Under the pieces are notes generated by a model that did no database searches, was not told the origin of the DNA, and saw only the letters and a list, made by a program, of their open reading frames with translations. Below, one piece after another: positions 27,417 through 36,967 of a stretch of 64,000 bases of DNA (the stretch's first letter is position 1; every line of letters starts with the position of its first letter). The DNA lies in contig CBDCSE010000001.1 in assembly GCA_965221405.1 (NCBI GenBank), positions 1 through 64,000 on the forward strand. Reading direction: 5' to 3'. Source of the stretch: JAPOUP01 sp965221405 (GTDB taxonomy: Bacteria > Pseudomonadota > Alphaproteobacteria > Rhodobacterales > Rhodobacteraceae). The position numbers and the translations under genes are program-made.

Positions 27417-28685
27417 TTATTTGGCGGCATCGATTATGTGAGCGAAAGAGCCGCACACGCGGCCAACCTGAATTCCCATTGGCGGCAGTTCGGTTCCTTC
27501 CGCGTCCCACGCCCGGAACAGTGGATTGCCTTCAGCTCGGATGACGCTGGCGTAATGGAACTCATGGGCCGCGAGATCTCTTTCGAATGGACCGCCGAGT
27601 GGCGTGAGGTGACGGTAACCCAGGTGCAGCTCGGGCACCGCGAGGCTGGTATCGAGAGGCAGCAGACCCGCCATGCGATGCGGGACTCCGTCCGTGTCGA
27701 CAAGCGTCTCTCCCAGAACCATAAATCCTCCACATTCTCCATAAATCAAAGTATGTTGCGCTGTTTTCCTAAGGCTGGACATGAATTTGGTCGCTGCGGC
27801 CAGACGTTCCGCATGCAGTTCCGGATATCCACCCGGCAGCACGACTAGATCGGCGTCCGGGACCGGTTCGTCCGCAAGTGGCGAGAAGGTCAGGATTTCA
27901 GCACCAAGCCGCCTCCAGTCCCGCATAAGATGCCGGTAGGCGAATGTGAAGGCCGCGTCGTGCGCCACCGCGATCCGCTGCGCGGGAGGGGGCAGAAAGG
28001 AGCCGGGAACGGCTTCCGGCAATTCCTCCGCGAGGGTGGTAAGTGCCTCCAGATCGATCGAATTTCCAATGACCTCGGCGGCGGTCACGATAAACTCCTC
28101 GAGATCGGGGCGCTCCCGCGCCTGTAACAGGCCAAGGTGCCGTGACGGATGGACGAGTTCACGGTTGCGCGGCACTGCCCCCAGCACGGGAATCCCAATT
28201 GGCTGCAGCGCGGTGCGCAGCATGCGTTCATGGCGGGCGCTTCCGATGCGGTTCAGGACAACCCCGGCGACTTGGACGTCGCGATCATAATGGGCGAATC
28301 CCGCTACGTGAGGGCCGATCGAATGGGCCATGCGCGCCGCATCGATGACCAGAACAGCTGGAATTCGAAGTATGCGCGCGAGGTCGGCCGTGGCACCCTT
28401 CCCGTCAGGAGGCGCACCGTCAAACAGCCCCATCGCTCCCTCAATCAGGAGTAGATCCTCAGTCCGGGCGATTTCACGTATGCGCCCGGGCGTCATTGCC
28501 CACGCGTCAAGGTTGGGGCAGGGTGCCGCGCAGGCCGCTTCGTGAAAGCCGGGGTCGATGTAGTCGGGGCCGGACTTCGCTCCACGAACGGCGATACCCC
28601 GGCGTGAGAGGGCGCGCAGAAGTCCCAGAGTGACGACCGTCTTGCCGCTGCCCGAGGCGGTCGAGGAAAGAATCAAACCGGGCAT
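27417..28685 (-). CDS. cobB: Cobyrinate / hydrogenobyrinate a,c-diamide synthase
   Basis: 422 residues. N-terminal dethiobiotin-synthetase-like P-loop SSTASGSGKTVVTLGLL, then KSGPDYIDPGFHEAA, and a C-terminal class-I glutamine amidotransferase domain with nucleophile Cys in YGECGGFMVLGE and the His in LAAHEFHYAS. It amidates the a and c side chains of the corrin ring using glutamine and ATP. Divergent from cbiD-cobK. Length and motifs are complete. Confidence 0.9.
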   Translation of the reverse strand: MPGLILSSTASGSGKTVVTLGLLRALSRRGIAVRGAKSGPDYIDPGFHEAACAAPCPNLDAWAMTPGRIREIARTEDLLLIEGAMGLFDGAPPDGKGATADLARILRIPAVLVIDAARMAHSIGPHVAGFAHYDRDVQVAGVVLNRIGSARHERMLRTALQPIGIPVLGAVPRNRELVHPSRHLGLLQARERPDLEEFIVTAAEVIGNSIDLEALTTLAEELPEAVPGSFLPPPAQRIAVAHDAAFTFAYRHLMRDWRRLGAEILTFSPLADEPVPDADLVVLPGGYPELHAERLAAATKFMSSLRKTAQHTLIYGECGGFMVLGETLVDTDGVPHRMAGLLPLDTSLAVPELHLGYRHLTPLGGPFERDLAAHEFHYASVIRAEGNPLFRAWDAEGTELPPMGIQVGRVCGSFAHIIDAAK

Positions 28686-29078
28686 GATGCGGTCATGATC
28701 TGCGGTCGATGTTCGGCCCCCGGCGATTCAGGACAGTACGCTCCTCCAGCGATCCGGAAAATGGCGTCCGGATACGGACAGGTGCCGCACGTCCGGCTAT
28801 GGAGTCGGTCCGGCCGCACCGCCATACCCATGGGGTGGGGCTCATTGGCGCTGTAGCGGTTCATTCGGCAAACATACTCCCGGGCGGGCGGAACGGGGAT
28901 CCTTTCCGCCAATGGATAGGGCGGATATCCACGGATTCTCGCCTGAATGCACGCGGGAACCGGAGAAATGGCCTATCGTGCCGGGTCCGTCGTTTCGGCC
29001 GCAATTGTGAAGGACGACCCGCGGCTGACGCGCATCGTGCGGCTGGCCATCGGAAACGGTGCGGATATATTCCGGATC
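28686..29078. other. Divergent control region between cobB and cbiD
   Basis: 393 bases. I searched both strands for a cobalamin riboswitch (B12 box GCCACTG and its upstream core) and did not find one. Nothing else was recognised. Confidence 0.4.
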
Positions 29079-30125
29079 ATGAGCGAACAGACCGGAATGC
29101 CACTGCGGCGGGGCTGGACCACCGGCGCCTGCGCGGCCGCCGCGACCAAGGCGGCGCTCCAGCGGCTCTGGGGTGGAGACTTTCCTCGGGAAGTGACCAT
29201 CACTCTGCCAAGGGGTGAAACCCCACGCTTCGCTGTCATCCACACCCGTGCGGAGGCCACATGGGCGGAGGCCGGCATTCTCAAGGATGCCGGGGACGAT
29301 CCAGACGTAACCCATGGGGCATTGATCATCTCGCATGTAGCCGCTTCGAATGATGGAGTGGTCTTCAGGGCGGGCGAAGGTGTTGGCGTCGTCACCAAAC
29401 ACGGTTTGCCCATCCCACCGGGGGAGCCGGCGATCAATCCCATACCACGCCAGATGATTCGGAAAGTAATCGAGGAATGCGCTTCACTGCACGGGAGGGA
29501 AACCGATATCTCGGTAACGGTCTCGATTCCCGGTGGCGCCGAACTCGCCCGGAAAACCTGGAATCCACGCCTTGGAATCGAGGGTGGACTATCGATACTT
29601 GGAACGACAGGTATCGTAAGGCCATACAGCTGCGCGGCGTGGATCGCATCGATCCATCGCGGCATCGACGTGGCGCGGGCGTCCGGACTTGACCATGTGG
29701 CGGGGTGCACCGGCGCGACGAGCGAACGGGCGGTACAGGCATTTCACGGTCTTTCTGACCATGCGATGATCGATATGGGAGACTTCGTTGGTGGAATGCT
29801 GAAATATCTCAGAACACATCCTGTCAGACGTCTTTCCGTCGGTGGTGGTATAGGCAAGATCACGAAGCTGGCCCAGGGCGCGATGGATCTGCATTCCTCG
29901 CGTAGCCAGGTGGACTTTGAGCGGCTTGCGATGGAATTTGGGTTGCCGGCGGTCGCGTCGGTGGGCACCGCATCGCTTGCCGCGGAACTCATCGGGCCGG
30001 AGATGGCGCCACGAATCAGCAAGATGGCATGGGAGCGGGCCTCCCATACCCTTGATGGGGCAGGGATCCAGATCGACGTCATTGTGGTTGATCGGGCCGG
30101 TGGGATTCTCGCGAGGAGCCGATAG
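29079..30125 (+). CDS. cbiD: Cobalt-precorrin-5B (C1)-methyltransferase, CbiD
   Basis: 348 residues. Starts LRRGWTTGACAAAATKAAL, the CbiD signature; continues with VTKHGLPIPPGEPAINPIPR, IPGGAELARKTWNPRLGIEGGLSILGTTGIVRPYS and GCTGATSERA. It methylates C1 during corrin-ring contraction in the cobalt-early route, and also occurs in alphaproteobacteria with otherwise aerobic-type sets. The frame is open further upstream, but the ATG at 29079 lies directly before the family N-terminus. The cobK start follows its stop immediately. Confidence 0.9.
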   Translation: MSEQTGMPLRRGWTTGACAAAATKAALQRLWGGDFPREVTITLPRGETPRFAVIHTRAEATWAEAGILKDAGDDPDVTHGALIISHVAASNDGVVFRAGEGVGVVTKHGLPIPPGEPAINPIPRQMIRKVIEECASLHGRETDISVTVSIPGGAELARKTWNPRLGIEGGLSILGTTGIVRPYSCAAWIASIHRGIDVARASGLDHVAGCTGATSERAVQAFHGLSDHAMIDMGDFVGGMLKYLRTHPVRRLSVGGGIGKITKLAQGAMDLHSSRSQVDFERLAMEFGLPAVASVGTASLAAELIGPEMAPRISKMAWERASHTLDGAGIQIDVIVVDRAGGILARSR

Positions 30126-30860
30126 ATGCGGATTCTGCTGCTCGCCGGTAGTGGAGAGGCGCGCGCCATTGCCTCGGGAATTGCGGCGATGGAGGGTGTC
30201 CATGGAATCGCCTCCCTCGCGGGTGTGACCGGAAAACCGGCGGAACTGGTGCTGCCAACCCGGGTTGGAGGATTTGGGGGCGACAAAGGCTTCAGGAGCT
30301 ACCTTAAGGACACGACGATCGATGCGGTGCTTGACGCCACGCATCCCTTCGCCGCCCGAATCTCGATGCGTACCGCCGGTATATGCGCGGGAATGGGAAT
30401 GCCGCATTCCATTCTCTGGCGGCGCGCGTGGCGGCCCGGACCTCGGGACAGGTGGCACCTCCTCGATCGGGCGGACGAGGTCGCGGCGGTGGTGCCGGAG
30501 GACGCGACTGTGTTTCTGGCCACCGGGACGCGGGAGCTCGGGGGATTCGCCAACCTTCGCGGTCGTCGGGTGTTCTGCCGTGGGGTGGACTTGCCCTCAA
30601 CGCCATTCCCCTTCGAGGAAGGTGAGTACGTGACTGGCAGGCCGCCGTTCTCCGTGGAGGAGGAGGTCCGTCTCTTCGTCCGGCTCGGGATCGACTGGCT
30701 GGTTGTCAGGAATTCGGGTGGTGCGGCGGGCAGGAGCAAGCTGGACGCGGCGCGTGCGCTCGGCGTTGAAGTGGCGCTCCTGCGTCGGCCGCCTATCCCC
30801 CCCGCCACTGTCCATACAACTGTCGGGGAGGCCCTGGCATGGGTTCGCGGGTTGAAGTGA
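30126..30860 (+). CDS. cobK: Precorrin-6A reductase
   Basis: 244 residues. N-terminal nucleotide-binding LLLAGSGEARAIA, then DATHPFAARIS and the C-terminal VVRNSGGAAGRSKLDAARALGVEVALLRRP, all CobK/CbiJ hallmarks. Reduces precorrin-6A to dihydroprecorrin-6B with NADPH. Start codon is the base after cbiD's stop. Its 3' end overlaps alkA by 22 bases. No other corrin-ring genes lie in the window, so the rest of the pathway is elsewhere or missing. Confidence 0.9.
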   Translation: MRILLLAGSGEARAIASGIAAMEGVHGIASLAGVTGKPAELVLPTRVGGFGGDKGFRSYLKDTTIDAVLDATHPFAARISMRTAGICAGMGMPHSILWRRAWRPGPRDRWHLLDRADEVAAVVPEDATVFLATGTRELGGFANLRGRRVFCRGVDLPSTPFPFEEGEYVTGRPPFSVEEEVRLFVRLGIDWLVVRNSGGAAGRSKLDAARALGVEVALLRRPPIPPATVHTTVGEALAWVRGLK

Positions 30861-31486
30861 TCGGTCGTATCATAGAGACACCGGAGTGCGTCGCGGAAGG
30901 TGCCGAATTCCTTGCCGAAACGGAGCCCAGATTCGCTGTGGCACTCCGTATGACCGGTCCACTTACCCTGCGCCGCCGTCCAGAGGGTTTCGAGCAGTTA
31001 CTTGGCGCGATCGTGAGTCAGCAGGTAAGCGTCGCGGCCGCCGACTCGATCTGGAACCGCATCAGGACGGCCGGGCTGGATGACCCGCGTATGATCGGGA
31101 AAGCGGATGATTCGGAGCTTCGGGCGGTAGGGCTGAGCCGCCAGAAAATCCGCTATGCCCGTGCGTTGGCCAGTGCGGGTATTGACTACGATGAACTGCG
31201 TGAGCTCCCGGATGAGGATGTGATCTCGATTCTGACGGACGTCCAGGGAATTGGACGCTGGACCGCCGAGATCTATCTCATGTTCTCGCTCGGACGCGCC
31301 GATGCGTTCGCTGCCGGGGATCTGGCGTTGCGGGAGGCGGCGCGGACTTTGTTCGAAACCGACTGCCGTCCCAATGATCGGCAGCTTCGGGCGATGGCCG
31401 AAGCCTGGACTCCCTGGCGCGCGGTTGCCGCGAGACTGCTCTGGGCCTACTATCGGGTGGTCAAGGAAAGGGAAGGCATCCGATGA
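30839..31486 (+). CDS. alkA: DNA-3-methyladenine glycosylase II (AlkA-like)
   Basis: 215 residues, HhH-GPD superfamily. LGAIVSQQVSVAAADSIWNRI, the helix-hairpin-helix VQGIGRWTAEIYLMF and catalytic Asp in FAAGDLALREAA are present. It excises 3-alkylated purines from DNA. It overlaps cobK and its stop overlaps the esterase start (ATGA), a conserved rhodobacterial arrangement to my knowledge. It lacks the N-terminal AdaA-type domain of enterobacterial AlkA, as usual for this short form. Confidence 0.88.
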   Translation: MGSRVEVIGRIIETPECVAEGAEFLAETEPRFAVALRMTGPLTLRRRPEGFEQLLGAIVSQQVSVAAADSIWNRIRTAGLDDPRMIGKADDSELRAVGLSRQKIRYARALASAGIDYDELRELPDEDVISILTDVQGIGRWTAEIYLMFSLGRADAFAAGDLALREAARTLFETDCRPNDRQLRAMAEAWTPWRAVAARLLWAYYRVVKEREGIR

Positions 31487-32151
31487 CGGGGATACTCAGT
31501 GGTGGCCGTCGGGCAGCGGTGTCGGGCAACACCGCGTCGGCCGTGGTGTTTCTGCATGGTTATGGTGCCGACGGCGCCGATCTGCTCGGTCTGGCCGATA
31601 CGCTCGCGCCCCATCTCCCGAATACCGTGTTCCTTGCGCCGAATGCCCCGAACCGATGCGCGAACAACCCGCTCGGATATCAGTGGTTTCCCATCCCCTG
31701 GATGGACGGGTCGAGCGAAACCGAAATGCATAGAGGATTCTTACGCTCCACGGCTGACATCGACGCCTATCTTGACCGGGTGCTCGCGGATGAAAGCGTC
31801 GATGCCTCGGATCTCGCGCTGTTCGGTTTTTCGCAGGGTACGATGATGGGCCTTCAGGTCGCGCCGCGCCGTTCGCGTCCGTTGGCGGCAGTGGTGGGAT
31901 TTTCCGGACGACTCCTGAATCCCTCCGCGCTGGCCGTGGAGGCCAGATCAAGACCGCCGGTATGGCTTGCCCATGGCGATCGGGACGAGGTCGTGCCGCA
32001 CGCTTCATTGCCCGAGGCGGGTGACGCGCTGGCCGCAGCGGGATTTGATGTCTCAACATATGTGATGAACGGGATTGGCCACGGAATTTCGCCCGATGGG
32101 CTCGATGCCGCGCTTGAATTCATCCGGGGCAGGTTGGACACCGCTCGCTAG
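31483..32151 (+). CDS. Phospholipase/carboxylesterase family alpha/beta hydrolase
   Basis: 222 residues. VVFLHGYGADGADL provides the oxyanion hole; the nucleophile Ser is in LFGFSQGTMMGL; Asp is in LAHGDRDEVV and His in GIGHGIS. Matches the Abhydrolase_2 group of small-chain esterases/acyl-protein thioesterase-like enzymes. Cytoplasmic, since no signal peptide. Co-transcribed with alkA by a 4-base overlap. Physiological substrate not evident. Confidence 0.85.
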   Translation: MTGILSGGRRAAVSGNTASAVVFLHGYGADGADLLGLADTLAPHLPNTVFLAPNAPNRCANNPLGYQWFPIPWMDGSSETEMHRGFLRSTADIDAYLDRVLADESVDASDLALFGFSQGTMMGLQVAPRRSRPLAAVVGFSGRLLNPSALAVEARSRPPVWLAHGDRDEVVPHASLPEAGDALAAAGFDVSTYVMNGIGHGISPDGLDAALEFIRGRLDTAR

Positions 32152-32440
32152 CGGCACCACGGGAACCGCGATCAAGTTACCCGCGACGCACCCCGCCGAA
32201 CCGCCCACGGACCGTGCACGACACCTTATCATATGGTCGACCGGCGCATCGGTGATTTTCAATTGCCACATTTATGTCATGTGGATAAGTTGGGGACGTG
32301 TTTGCGCACAGGATGTAGCTTACATGTGCATAGGGTGTGGACCGAATTGCCTGTGATGCCACGAATGGTATGATCTGGAGCGCTCGGACCCGATTGGTGA
32401 ATTGGTGCCCGGGAAAGTGAGGCGGGGCTGGAGTGGTCTT

Positions 32441-33025
32441 ATGGATGGGGAGTTCAGAACATCCTTTGTGCGCGAGCCCGGCAACCTGCGATATAATCCA
32501 GCTCTCGTGCTTAACGCTGATTACCGACCCCTCAGCTATTATCCGCTGTCGCTCTGGCCCTGGCAGGAGGCGGTGAAGGCGGTTTTTCTGGAGCGGGTCG
32601 ATATCGTTGCCGAATACGACTGCGTGGTGCGGAGCCCGTCGACGGATATGAGGATTCCGTCGGTTGTCGTGCTCAAGGACTATGTTCGACCGCGCAAAGA
32701 GGTGGCGTTCACACGTTTCAACCTGTTTCTGCGTGACGGGTTCGAATGCCAGTATTGCGGCGCGAAAGGTGAGTTGACGTTTGACCATGTCATTCCAAGG
32801 TCGAAAGGTGGCTTAACCAGTTGGGAAAATGTCGTGGCGGCCTGTGCTCTCTGCAATTTCAGGAAGGGATCGAGGTCGTTGAAAAAGGCTGGTCTGAGCC
32901 TGCGCAGGCGGCCCCGTCGTCCGGTTTCCGGGGAATTGCGCAACATCGGCCGCAGGTTTCCGCCGAACCACCTTCATGAGACCTGGGTGGACTTCCTGTA
33001 CTGGGATGCCGAACTGGAAGAGTGA
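32441..33025 (+). CDS. HNH endonuclease family protein
   Basis: 194 residues from ATG 32441 (GGAG nine bases before). Core HNH motif: FECQYCG, ELTFDHVIPRSKGGLTSWENVV and CALCNFRKGSRSL, with two CxxC zinc pairs around the His-Asn-His site. The N-terminal half (LVLNADYRPLSYYPLSLWPWQEAV) is a conserved extension of a chromosomal HNH family present in most Rhodobacterales, not a phage enzyme. Function in DNA repair or processing is not established. The 289 bases before it show no gene. Confidence 0.85.
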   Translation: MDGEFRTSFVREPGNLRYNPALVLNADYRPLSYYPLSLWPWQEAVKAVFLERVDIVAEYDCVVRSPSTDMRIPSVVVLKDYVRPRKEVAFTRFNLFLRDGFECQYCGAKGELTFDHVIPRSKGGLTSWENVVAACALCNFRKGSRSLKKAGLSLRRRPRRPVSGELRNIGRRFPPNHLHETWVDFLYWDAELEE

Positions 33026-33165
33026 GCGTCCGAACCGGTCGTCGCCATTTCCGCGAAGCCGTGCGCCTGTCCCGCCCTTGCACGTGTCCCGCGATTTGGA
33101 TGGTTGCCTCGGGCCTGAAGACCTGAGAGCAAGACCGTCGTCCGATTCAGGAGGCTTGGTGCGCG

Positions 33166-33870
33166 ATGGCGGAGATCTGGGAAGGTTTGCGGGCCGCTCT
33201 CTGGCTTGTGGTCAGGCTTGACGCGGACCTGATTGAGATCACCCTACGCTCGCTTCAGGTCACCCTGACCGCGGTTGTGACCGCGTGCTGCCTCGCCATG
33301 CCGGTCGGTGCCTGGCTTGCCGTGCGGCGTTTCCGGCATCGCCGCGCCGCGATCACCGTGATGAACGCGTTGATGGGACTGCCACCGGTAGTGGTCGGGC
33401 TGGTCGTATACCTGCTGTTTTCCCGCCAGGGTCCGTTCGGCGCACTCAACCTTCTGTTTACCCCGATGGCAATGATCATCGCCCAGGTTGTCATTGTCGC
33501 TCCATTGGTTGCCTCGATCACCCATCAGGCGGTGCGCGAACTATGGTCGGACTATCATGATCTGCTGATTTCCATGGGCGCCGGAAGACACCAGCGCATA
33601 TGGACCCTTCTCTTTGACGCGCGCCGGGCACTTCTCATGGCGGTTCTGGCGGGATTTGGGCGGGCGATAGGCGAGATCGGCGCGGTCATGATTGTCGGTG
33701 GAAACATCGATCACGTCAGCCGTGTCCTGACCACGGCCATTGCCCTGGAAACCTCGAAAGGAAACCTCGCGCTGGCGCTGGGGCTGGGCTTCATCCTGAT
33801 TTTCCTGGCATTGCTCGTGAATGGCGTCGCGCATGGGCTTGGCCGGACGGAACGGGAGGGGCGGTGGTGA
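33166..33870 (+). CDS. tupB: Tungstate ABC transporter permease
   Basis: 234 residues with five to six hydrophobic segments. ITLRSLQVTLTAVVTACCLAMPVGAWLA and the coupling loop SMGAGRHQRIWTLLFDARRALLMAVLAGFGRAIGEIGAVMIVGGN match TupB/WtpB-like molybdate/tungstate permeases. First gene of a run of seven overlapping genes for tungstate uptake and Mo/W-cofactor assembly, ending at moeA (38739). TupA downstream specifies tungstate. Confidence 0.85.
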   Translation: MAEIWEGLRAALWLVVRLDADLIEITLRSLQVTLTAVVTACCLAMPVGAWLAVRRFRHRRAAITVMNALMGLPPVVVGLVVYLLFSRQGPFGALNLLFTPMAMIIAQVVIVAPLVASITHQAVRELWSDYHDLLISMGAGRHQRIWTLLFDARRALLMAVLAGFGRAIGEIGAVMIVGGNIDHVSRVLTTAIALETSKGNLALALGLGFILIFLALLVNGVAHGLGRTEREGRW

Positions 33871-34580
33871 GAGCGATCCTGCCTCTTGTCGTGCGCGGCG
33901 CGACGGTTCGACGGAAAGGAAGGAATATCATCGGTCCAATCGATCTTGACCTCTCCGGCGATGGCGTGACGGCTGTCATGGGACCAAATGGTGCGGGTAA
34001 GACCACCCTGCTGCGGATGCTCCACCAGTTGGTGCGGATCAGGGAAGGCACGATTGAGTGGAACGTTCCGCCTGAAGAGGCGAGGCGGCGTCAGGCCTTC
34101 GTATTCCAGACTCCTGTGATGCTGCGCCGATCGGTCCGTGACAACATCGCGTATCCGCTTGCCCTGCACGGCGCCACCCGTTCGGAGGCCCGGTCGAGGG
34201 CGGAACGCTGGGCCAGGCGGGTGGGACTTGGCAGCGTGGTTGGACGGCAGGCAGCGGAACTGTCCGCTGGTGAGAGGCAGAAGCTCGCCTTGGTCCGTGC
34301 CCTCATACGGGAACCCGATCTTCTGTTCCTGGACGAGCCCACATCGAACCTTGATGGCCTGTCGACGCGCGAGATCGAGGCGCTTCTCGGGCAGGCCCGC
34401 GATCGGGGGGTCCGCATGGTGATGGCTACGCATAACTTCGGTCAAGCCCGCCGGTTGGCTTCCGAGGTGGTTTTCCTTCACCATGGCCTGGTGCACGAGG
34501 TGACCGCCACCGAAAGATTCCTTAACTGTCCTGCCACGCCTGAGGCGGCCGCTTTCATAAGGGGAGACATCGTGGAATGA
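33864..34580 (+). CDS. tupC: Tungstate ABC transporter ATPase
   Basis: 238 residues, GTG start (33864 or 33867) with GGGAGGGG upstream, overlapping the tupB stop. Walker A MGPNGAGKTTLL, Q-loop FVFQTPVMLRR, signature ELSAGERQ, Walker B LLFLDEPTSNLD and switch His ATHNFGQA are complete. Powers uptake of tungstate bound by TupA. Overlaps tupA by four bases. Confidence 0.88.
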   Translation: MVRAILPLVVRGATVRRKGRNIIGPIDLDLSGDGVTAVMGPNGAGKTTLLRMLHQLVRIREGTIEWNVPPEEARRRQAFVFQTPVMLRRSVRDNIAYPLALHGATRSEARSRAERWARRVGLGSVVGRQAAELSAGERQKLALVRALIREPDLLFLDEPTSNLDGLSTREIEALLGQARDRGVRMVMATHNFGQARRLASEVVFLHHGLVHEVTATERFLNCPATPEAAAFIRGDIVE

Positions 34581-35416
34581 GGCATCTGGCGCTCTTCCTG
34601 CTTTCGGCATTCTGGATCTCGAGTGCGGTCGCTGACGAGATCCGTCTGGCGGTGACCACTTCCTTCCAGAATTCCGGTCTCGCAGACATCCTGATCCCCG
34701 AGATCGAACGGGATACGGGGATCAAGGTGCATCTTCTGGTCGTAGGTACGGGGCAGGCGCTTCGGCTGGGTCGTGCCGGGGATGTGGATGCCCTTCTCGT
34801 TCATTCACCTAAGGCGGAAGAGCGTTTCATAACTGATGGTTACGGCGTGCATAGGCGCGAAATCATGTATAATGACTATATACTCGCCGGCCCCAACGAG
34901 GATCCGGCGGGTGTCGGAACGGCGGGCGACATATTAGGGGCGATGGGTATGATCGCCGGCGTGGAGGCGATTTTCGTGAGCCGGGGGGACGATAGTGGCA
35001 CGCACCGCCGTGAACTGGAGCTCTGGGACGCTGCCGGCATAGACGTCGCTTCAGCGGATCCAGCATGGTACCGTGCGGCCGGCGCTGGAATGGGTGCGAC
35101 CCTGAACATCGCCGCGGCCATGGATGCGTACGTTCTGGTTGATCGGGCGAGCTGGCTGAACTTCGCCAACCGGGCGGGACTTGGGATTGTGTTTCAGGAC
35201 GATCAGGTTCAGGACGGGCATCGGCTGCTCAACCAATACGCATACCTACCAGTCCACCCAGCCCGGCACCCTGCGGTCAGATCCGAGGAGGCTATGAGGC
35301 TTGAGCGTTGGCTGGTATCGGAAAAAGGGCAGAGGATGATCGGTGAATACGCGGTGGGGGAAAAGATTCTTTTCGTTCCCAATGCCGATAGGGAGGGAAC
35401 GGCGACTGATGGTTGA
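34577..35416 (+). CDS. tupA: Tungstate-binding periplasmic protein
   Basis: 279 residues with a cleavable signal peptide (LALFLLSAFWISSAVADE). The TupA oxyanion-binding segments are visible: VTTSFQNSGL, VVGTGQALRLG, DALLVHSPKAEE and FVSRGDDSGTHRRELELW. TupA is selective for tungstate over molybdate. Its presence beside fdhD and mob genes suggests a tungsten- or molybdenum-dependent formate dehydrogenase somewhere in the genome (inference). Confidence 0.9.
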   Translation: MRHLALFLLSAFWISSAVADEIRLAVTTSFQNSGLADILIPEIERDTGIKVHLLVVGTGQALRLGRAGDVDALLVHSPKAEERFITDGYGVHRREIMYNDYILAGPNEDPAGVGTAGDILGAMGMIAGVEAIFVSRGDDSGTHRRELELWDAAGIDVASADPAWYRAAGAGMGATLNIAAAMDAYVLVDRASWLNFANRAGLGIVFQDDQVQDGHRLLNQYAYLPVHPARHPAVRSEEAMRLERWLVSEKGQRMIGEYAVGEKILFVPNADREGTATDG

Positions 35417-36351
35417 CAGCCGGAGACAGCCCCTTCGATCGACACACATACACATGCACCAAGGCGGTGTCTGAACGGTTTCGAATAGCCCCGGATCCAT
35501 CGGATCCGATGCTTACGCGATCCGTTGAAGGTATCGACCATGACGGTGTGAAACGTTCGGTCAACGTGGTTACCGAACGTCCCCTGACAATATTCCTGAA
35601 CTCCCGGGAAATCGTCACCGTGATGACAATCGGCGATTACCCGGAATATCTTGCGACTGGTTTTTTATTTAATCAGGCAATGTTACATAAGGAAGATGAA
35701 GTGACTTCCGTTGATTTTGACAGTGATCTGGATGTCGTGGTCGTTCGCACCAGACAGGAAACGGACTATGAGGACAGGCTAAGAAGGAAGATACGCACCT
35801 CAGGTTGTGCGGTTGGCACAGTATTTGGCGACATGATGGATGGTTTGCGGGGGGTCCGCCTTCCGGCAGCGCCCGTAAGGGCGGGATGGCTGTATTCGCT
35901 GGCCCGTCAGATTGGCGCCACTCCGAGCCTGTATCTCGCCGCCGGGGCGATCCATGGTACCGTGCTCTGCCGACACGACGTTCCGTTGGGTTACATGGAG
36001 GATGTCGGTCGCCATAACGCGGTCGACAAGATCGCTGGCTGGATGCTCGGAACCGGAATGAGCGCGCATGACAAGATTCTGTATACCACCGGCCGCCTCA
36101 CCTCCGAGATGGTGATAAAGACCGCGCGGATGGGCATACCGGCACTTGCCAGTCGTTCCGGCTTCACGGCTTGGGGTGTTGAAATCGCACGGGAAGTCGG
36201 GCTGACCCTGATCGGGCGTATGCGGGGCAGGCGCTTCATGTGCCTGTCGGGAGAGGATCGTCTGGTGTGGGATGCCGACTTCATCGAGGAAGCTAATCCT
36301 CGGGAGTCCAGTGCTGGCTTTCATGATGGCCAAGGCGTTCGTGATGGATGA
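35413..36351 (+). CDS. fdhD: Formate dehydrogenase accessory sulfurtransferase FdhD
   Basis: Up to 312 residues from a TTG that overlaps the tupA stop; the ATG at 35509 is an alternative start. FdhD transfers sulfur from IscS to the Mo/W-bis-MGD cofactor of formate dehydrogenase. Seen: VNVVTERPLTIFLNSREIVTVMTIGDYPEYLATGFL, EDVGRHNAVDKIAG, YTTGRLTSEMVIKTARMGIP. The catalytic loop reads TSGCAVGTVFG, so only the first Cys of the usual CxxC is present; this variant may be normal for the group. Overlaps mobA by 8 bases. Confidence 0.88.
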   Translation: MTAGDSPFDRHTYTCTKAVSERFRIAPDPSDPMLTRSVEGIDHDGVKRSVNVVTERPLTIFLNSREIVTVMTIGDYPEYLATGFLFNQAMLHKEDEVTSVDFDSDLDVVVVRTRQETDYEDRLRRKIRTSGCAVGTVFGDMMDGLRGVRLPAAPVRAGWLYSLARQIGATPSLYLAAGAIHGTVLCRHDVPLGYMEDVGRHNAVDKIAGWMLGTGMSAHDKILYTTGRLTSEMVIKTARMGIPALASRSGFTAWGVEIAREVGLTLIGRMRGRRFMCLSGEDRLVWDADFIEEANPRESSAGFHDGQGVRDG

Positions 36352-36967
36352 TCCGGGATTGCCTGGCGTAATTCTCGCGGGCGGGCTTTCCCGTCGCATG
36401 GGCGGAGGTGACAAGACTCTCCTGGCCTTGGGCGGCCGTCCCGTCCTTACCCATGTTATCGAACGGTTACGGCGACAGGTGGGCGCGATGGCGCTGAGCG
36501 CGAACGGTGATCCCGAGCGCTTCTCCGGGTTTGGTATCCCCGTTCTTCCAGATTCCGAGCCGGACTATCCGGGTCCTCTTGCCGGCATACTAGCCGGGCT
36601 GGACTGGGCATCCGGGCGGGGCGCGGAGCGTATTGTCACTGTCGCGGCCGATTCGCCGTTTTTTCCCGCTAATCTTGTCGAGCGGCTTGAAGAAGCATCT
36701 ATGGATGCCCCCGTCTCGCTTGCGGCTACACAGGCTCCGGGTCGAGGCATACTTCGACATCCGACTTTTGGACTCTGGCCCGTGGCTCTGCGCGATGATC
36801 TTCGTGCCGCTCTGCGGGGCGGACTTCGAAAGATCGTTATCTGGGCCGATCGGCATGGGGTGTCGTTGGCACGGTTCGGTTCGGAGCCGTTTGATCCCTT
36901 CTTCAATCTCAATCGACCTGAGGATATGCTGACAGCGGAATCCATATTGAGGGCATTCCGTCAATGA
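36344..36967 (+). CDS. mobA: Molybdenum cofactor guanylyltransferase
   Basis: 207 residues from ATG 36344 (upstream in-frame Met codons exist). GVILAGGLSRRMGGGDKTLLALGG is the GTP-binding signature with the conserved Lys; ANGDPERF and the Asp-containing AADSPFFP (metal-binding) follow, then FFNLNRPEDM near the C-terminus. Attaches GMP to molybdopterin to make (bis-)MGD. Overlaps mobB by four bases. Confidence 0.9.
   Translation: MDDPGLPGVILAGGLSRRMGGGDKTLLALGGRPVLTHVIERLRRQVGAMALSANGDPERFSGFGIPVLPDSEPDYPGPLAGILAGLDWASGRGAERIVTVAADSPFFPANLVERLEEASMDAPVSLAATQAPGRGILRHPTFGLWPVALRDDLRAALRGGLRKIVIWADRHGVSLARFGSEPFDPFFNLNRPEDMLTAESILRAFRQ

Noticed and set aside
28686..29078. Possible cobalamin riboswitch before cobB or cbiD
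   Set aside because: No B12 box or conserved core was found on either strand.
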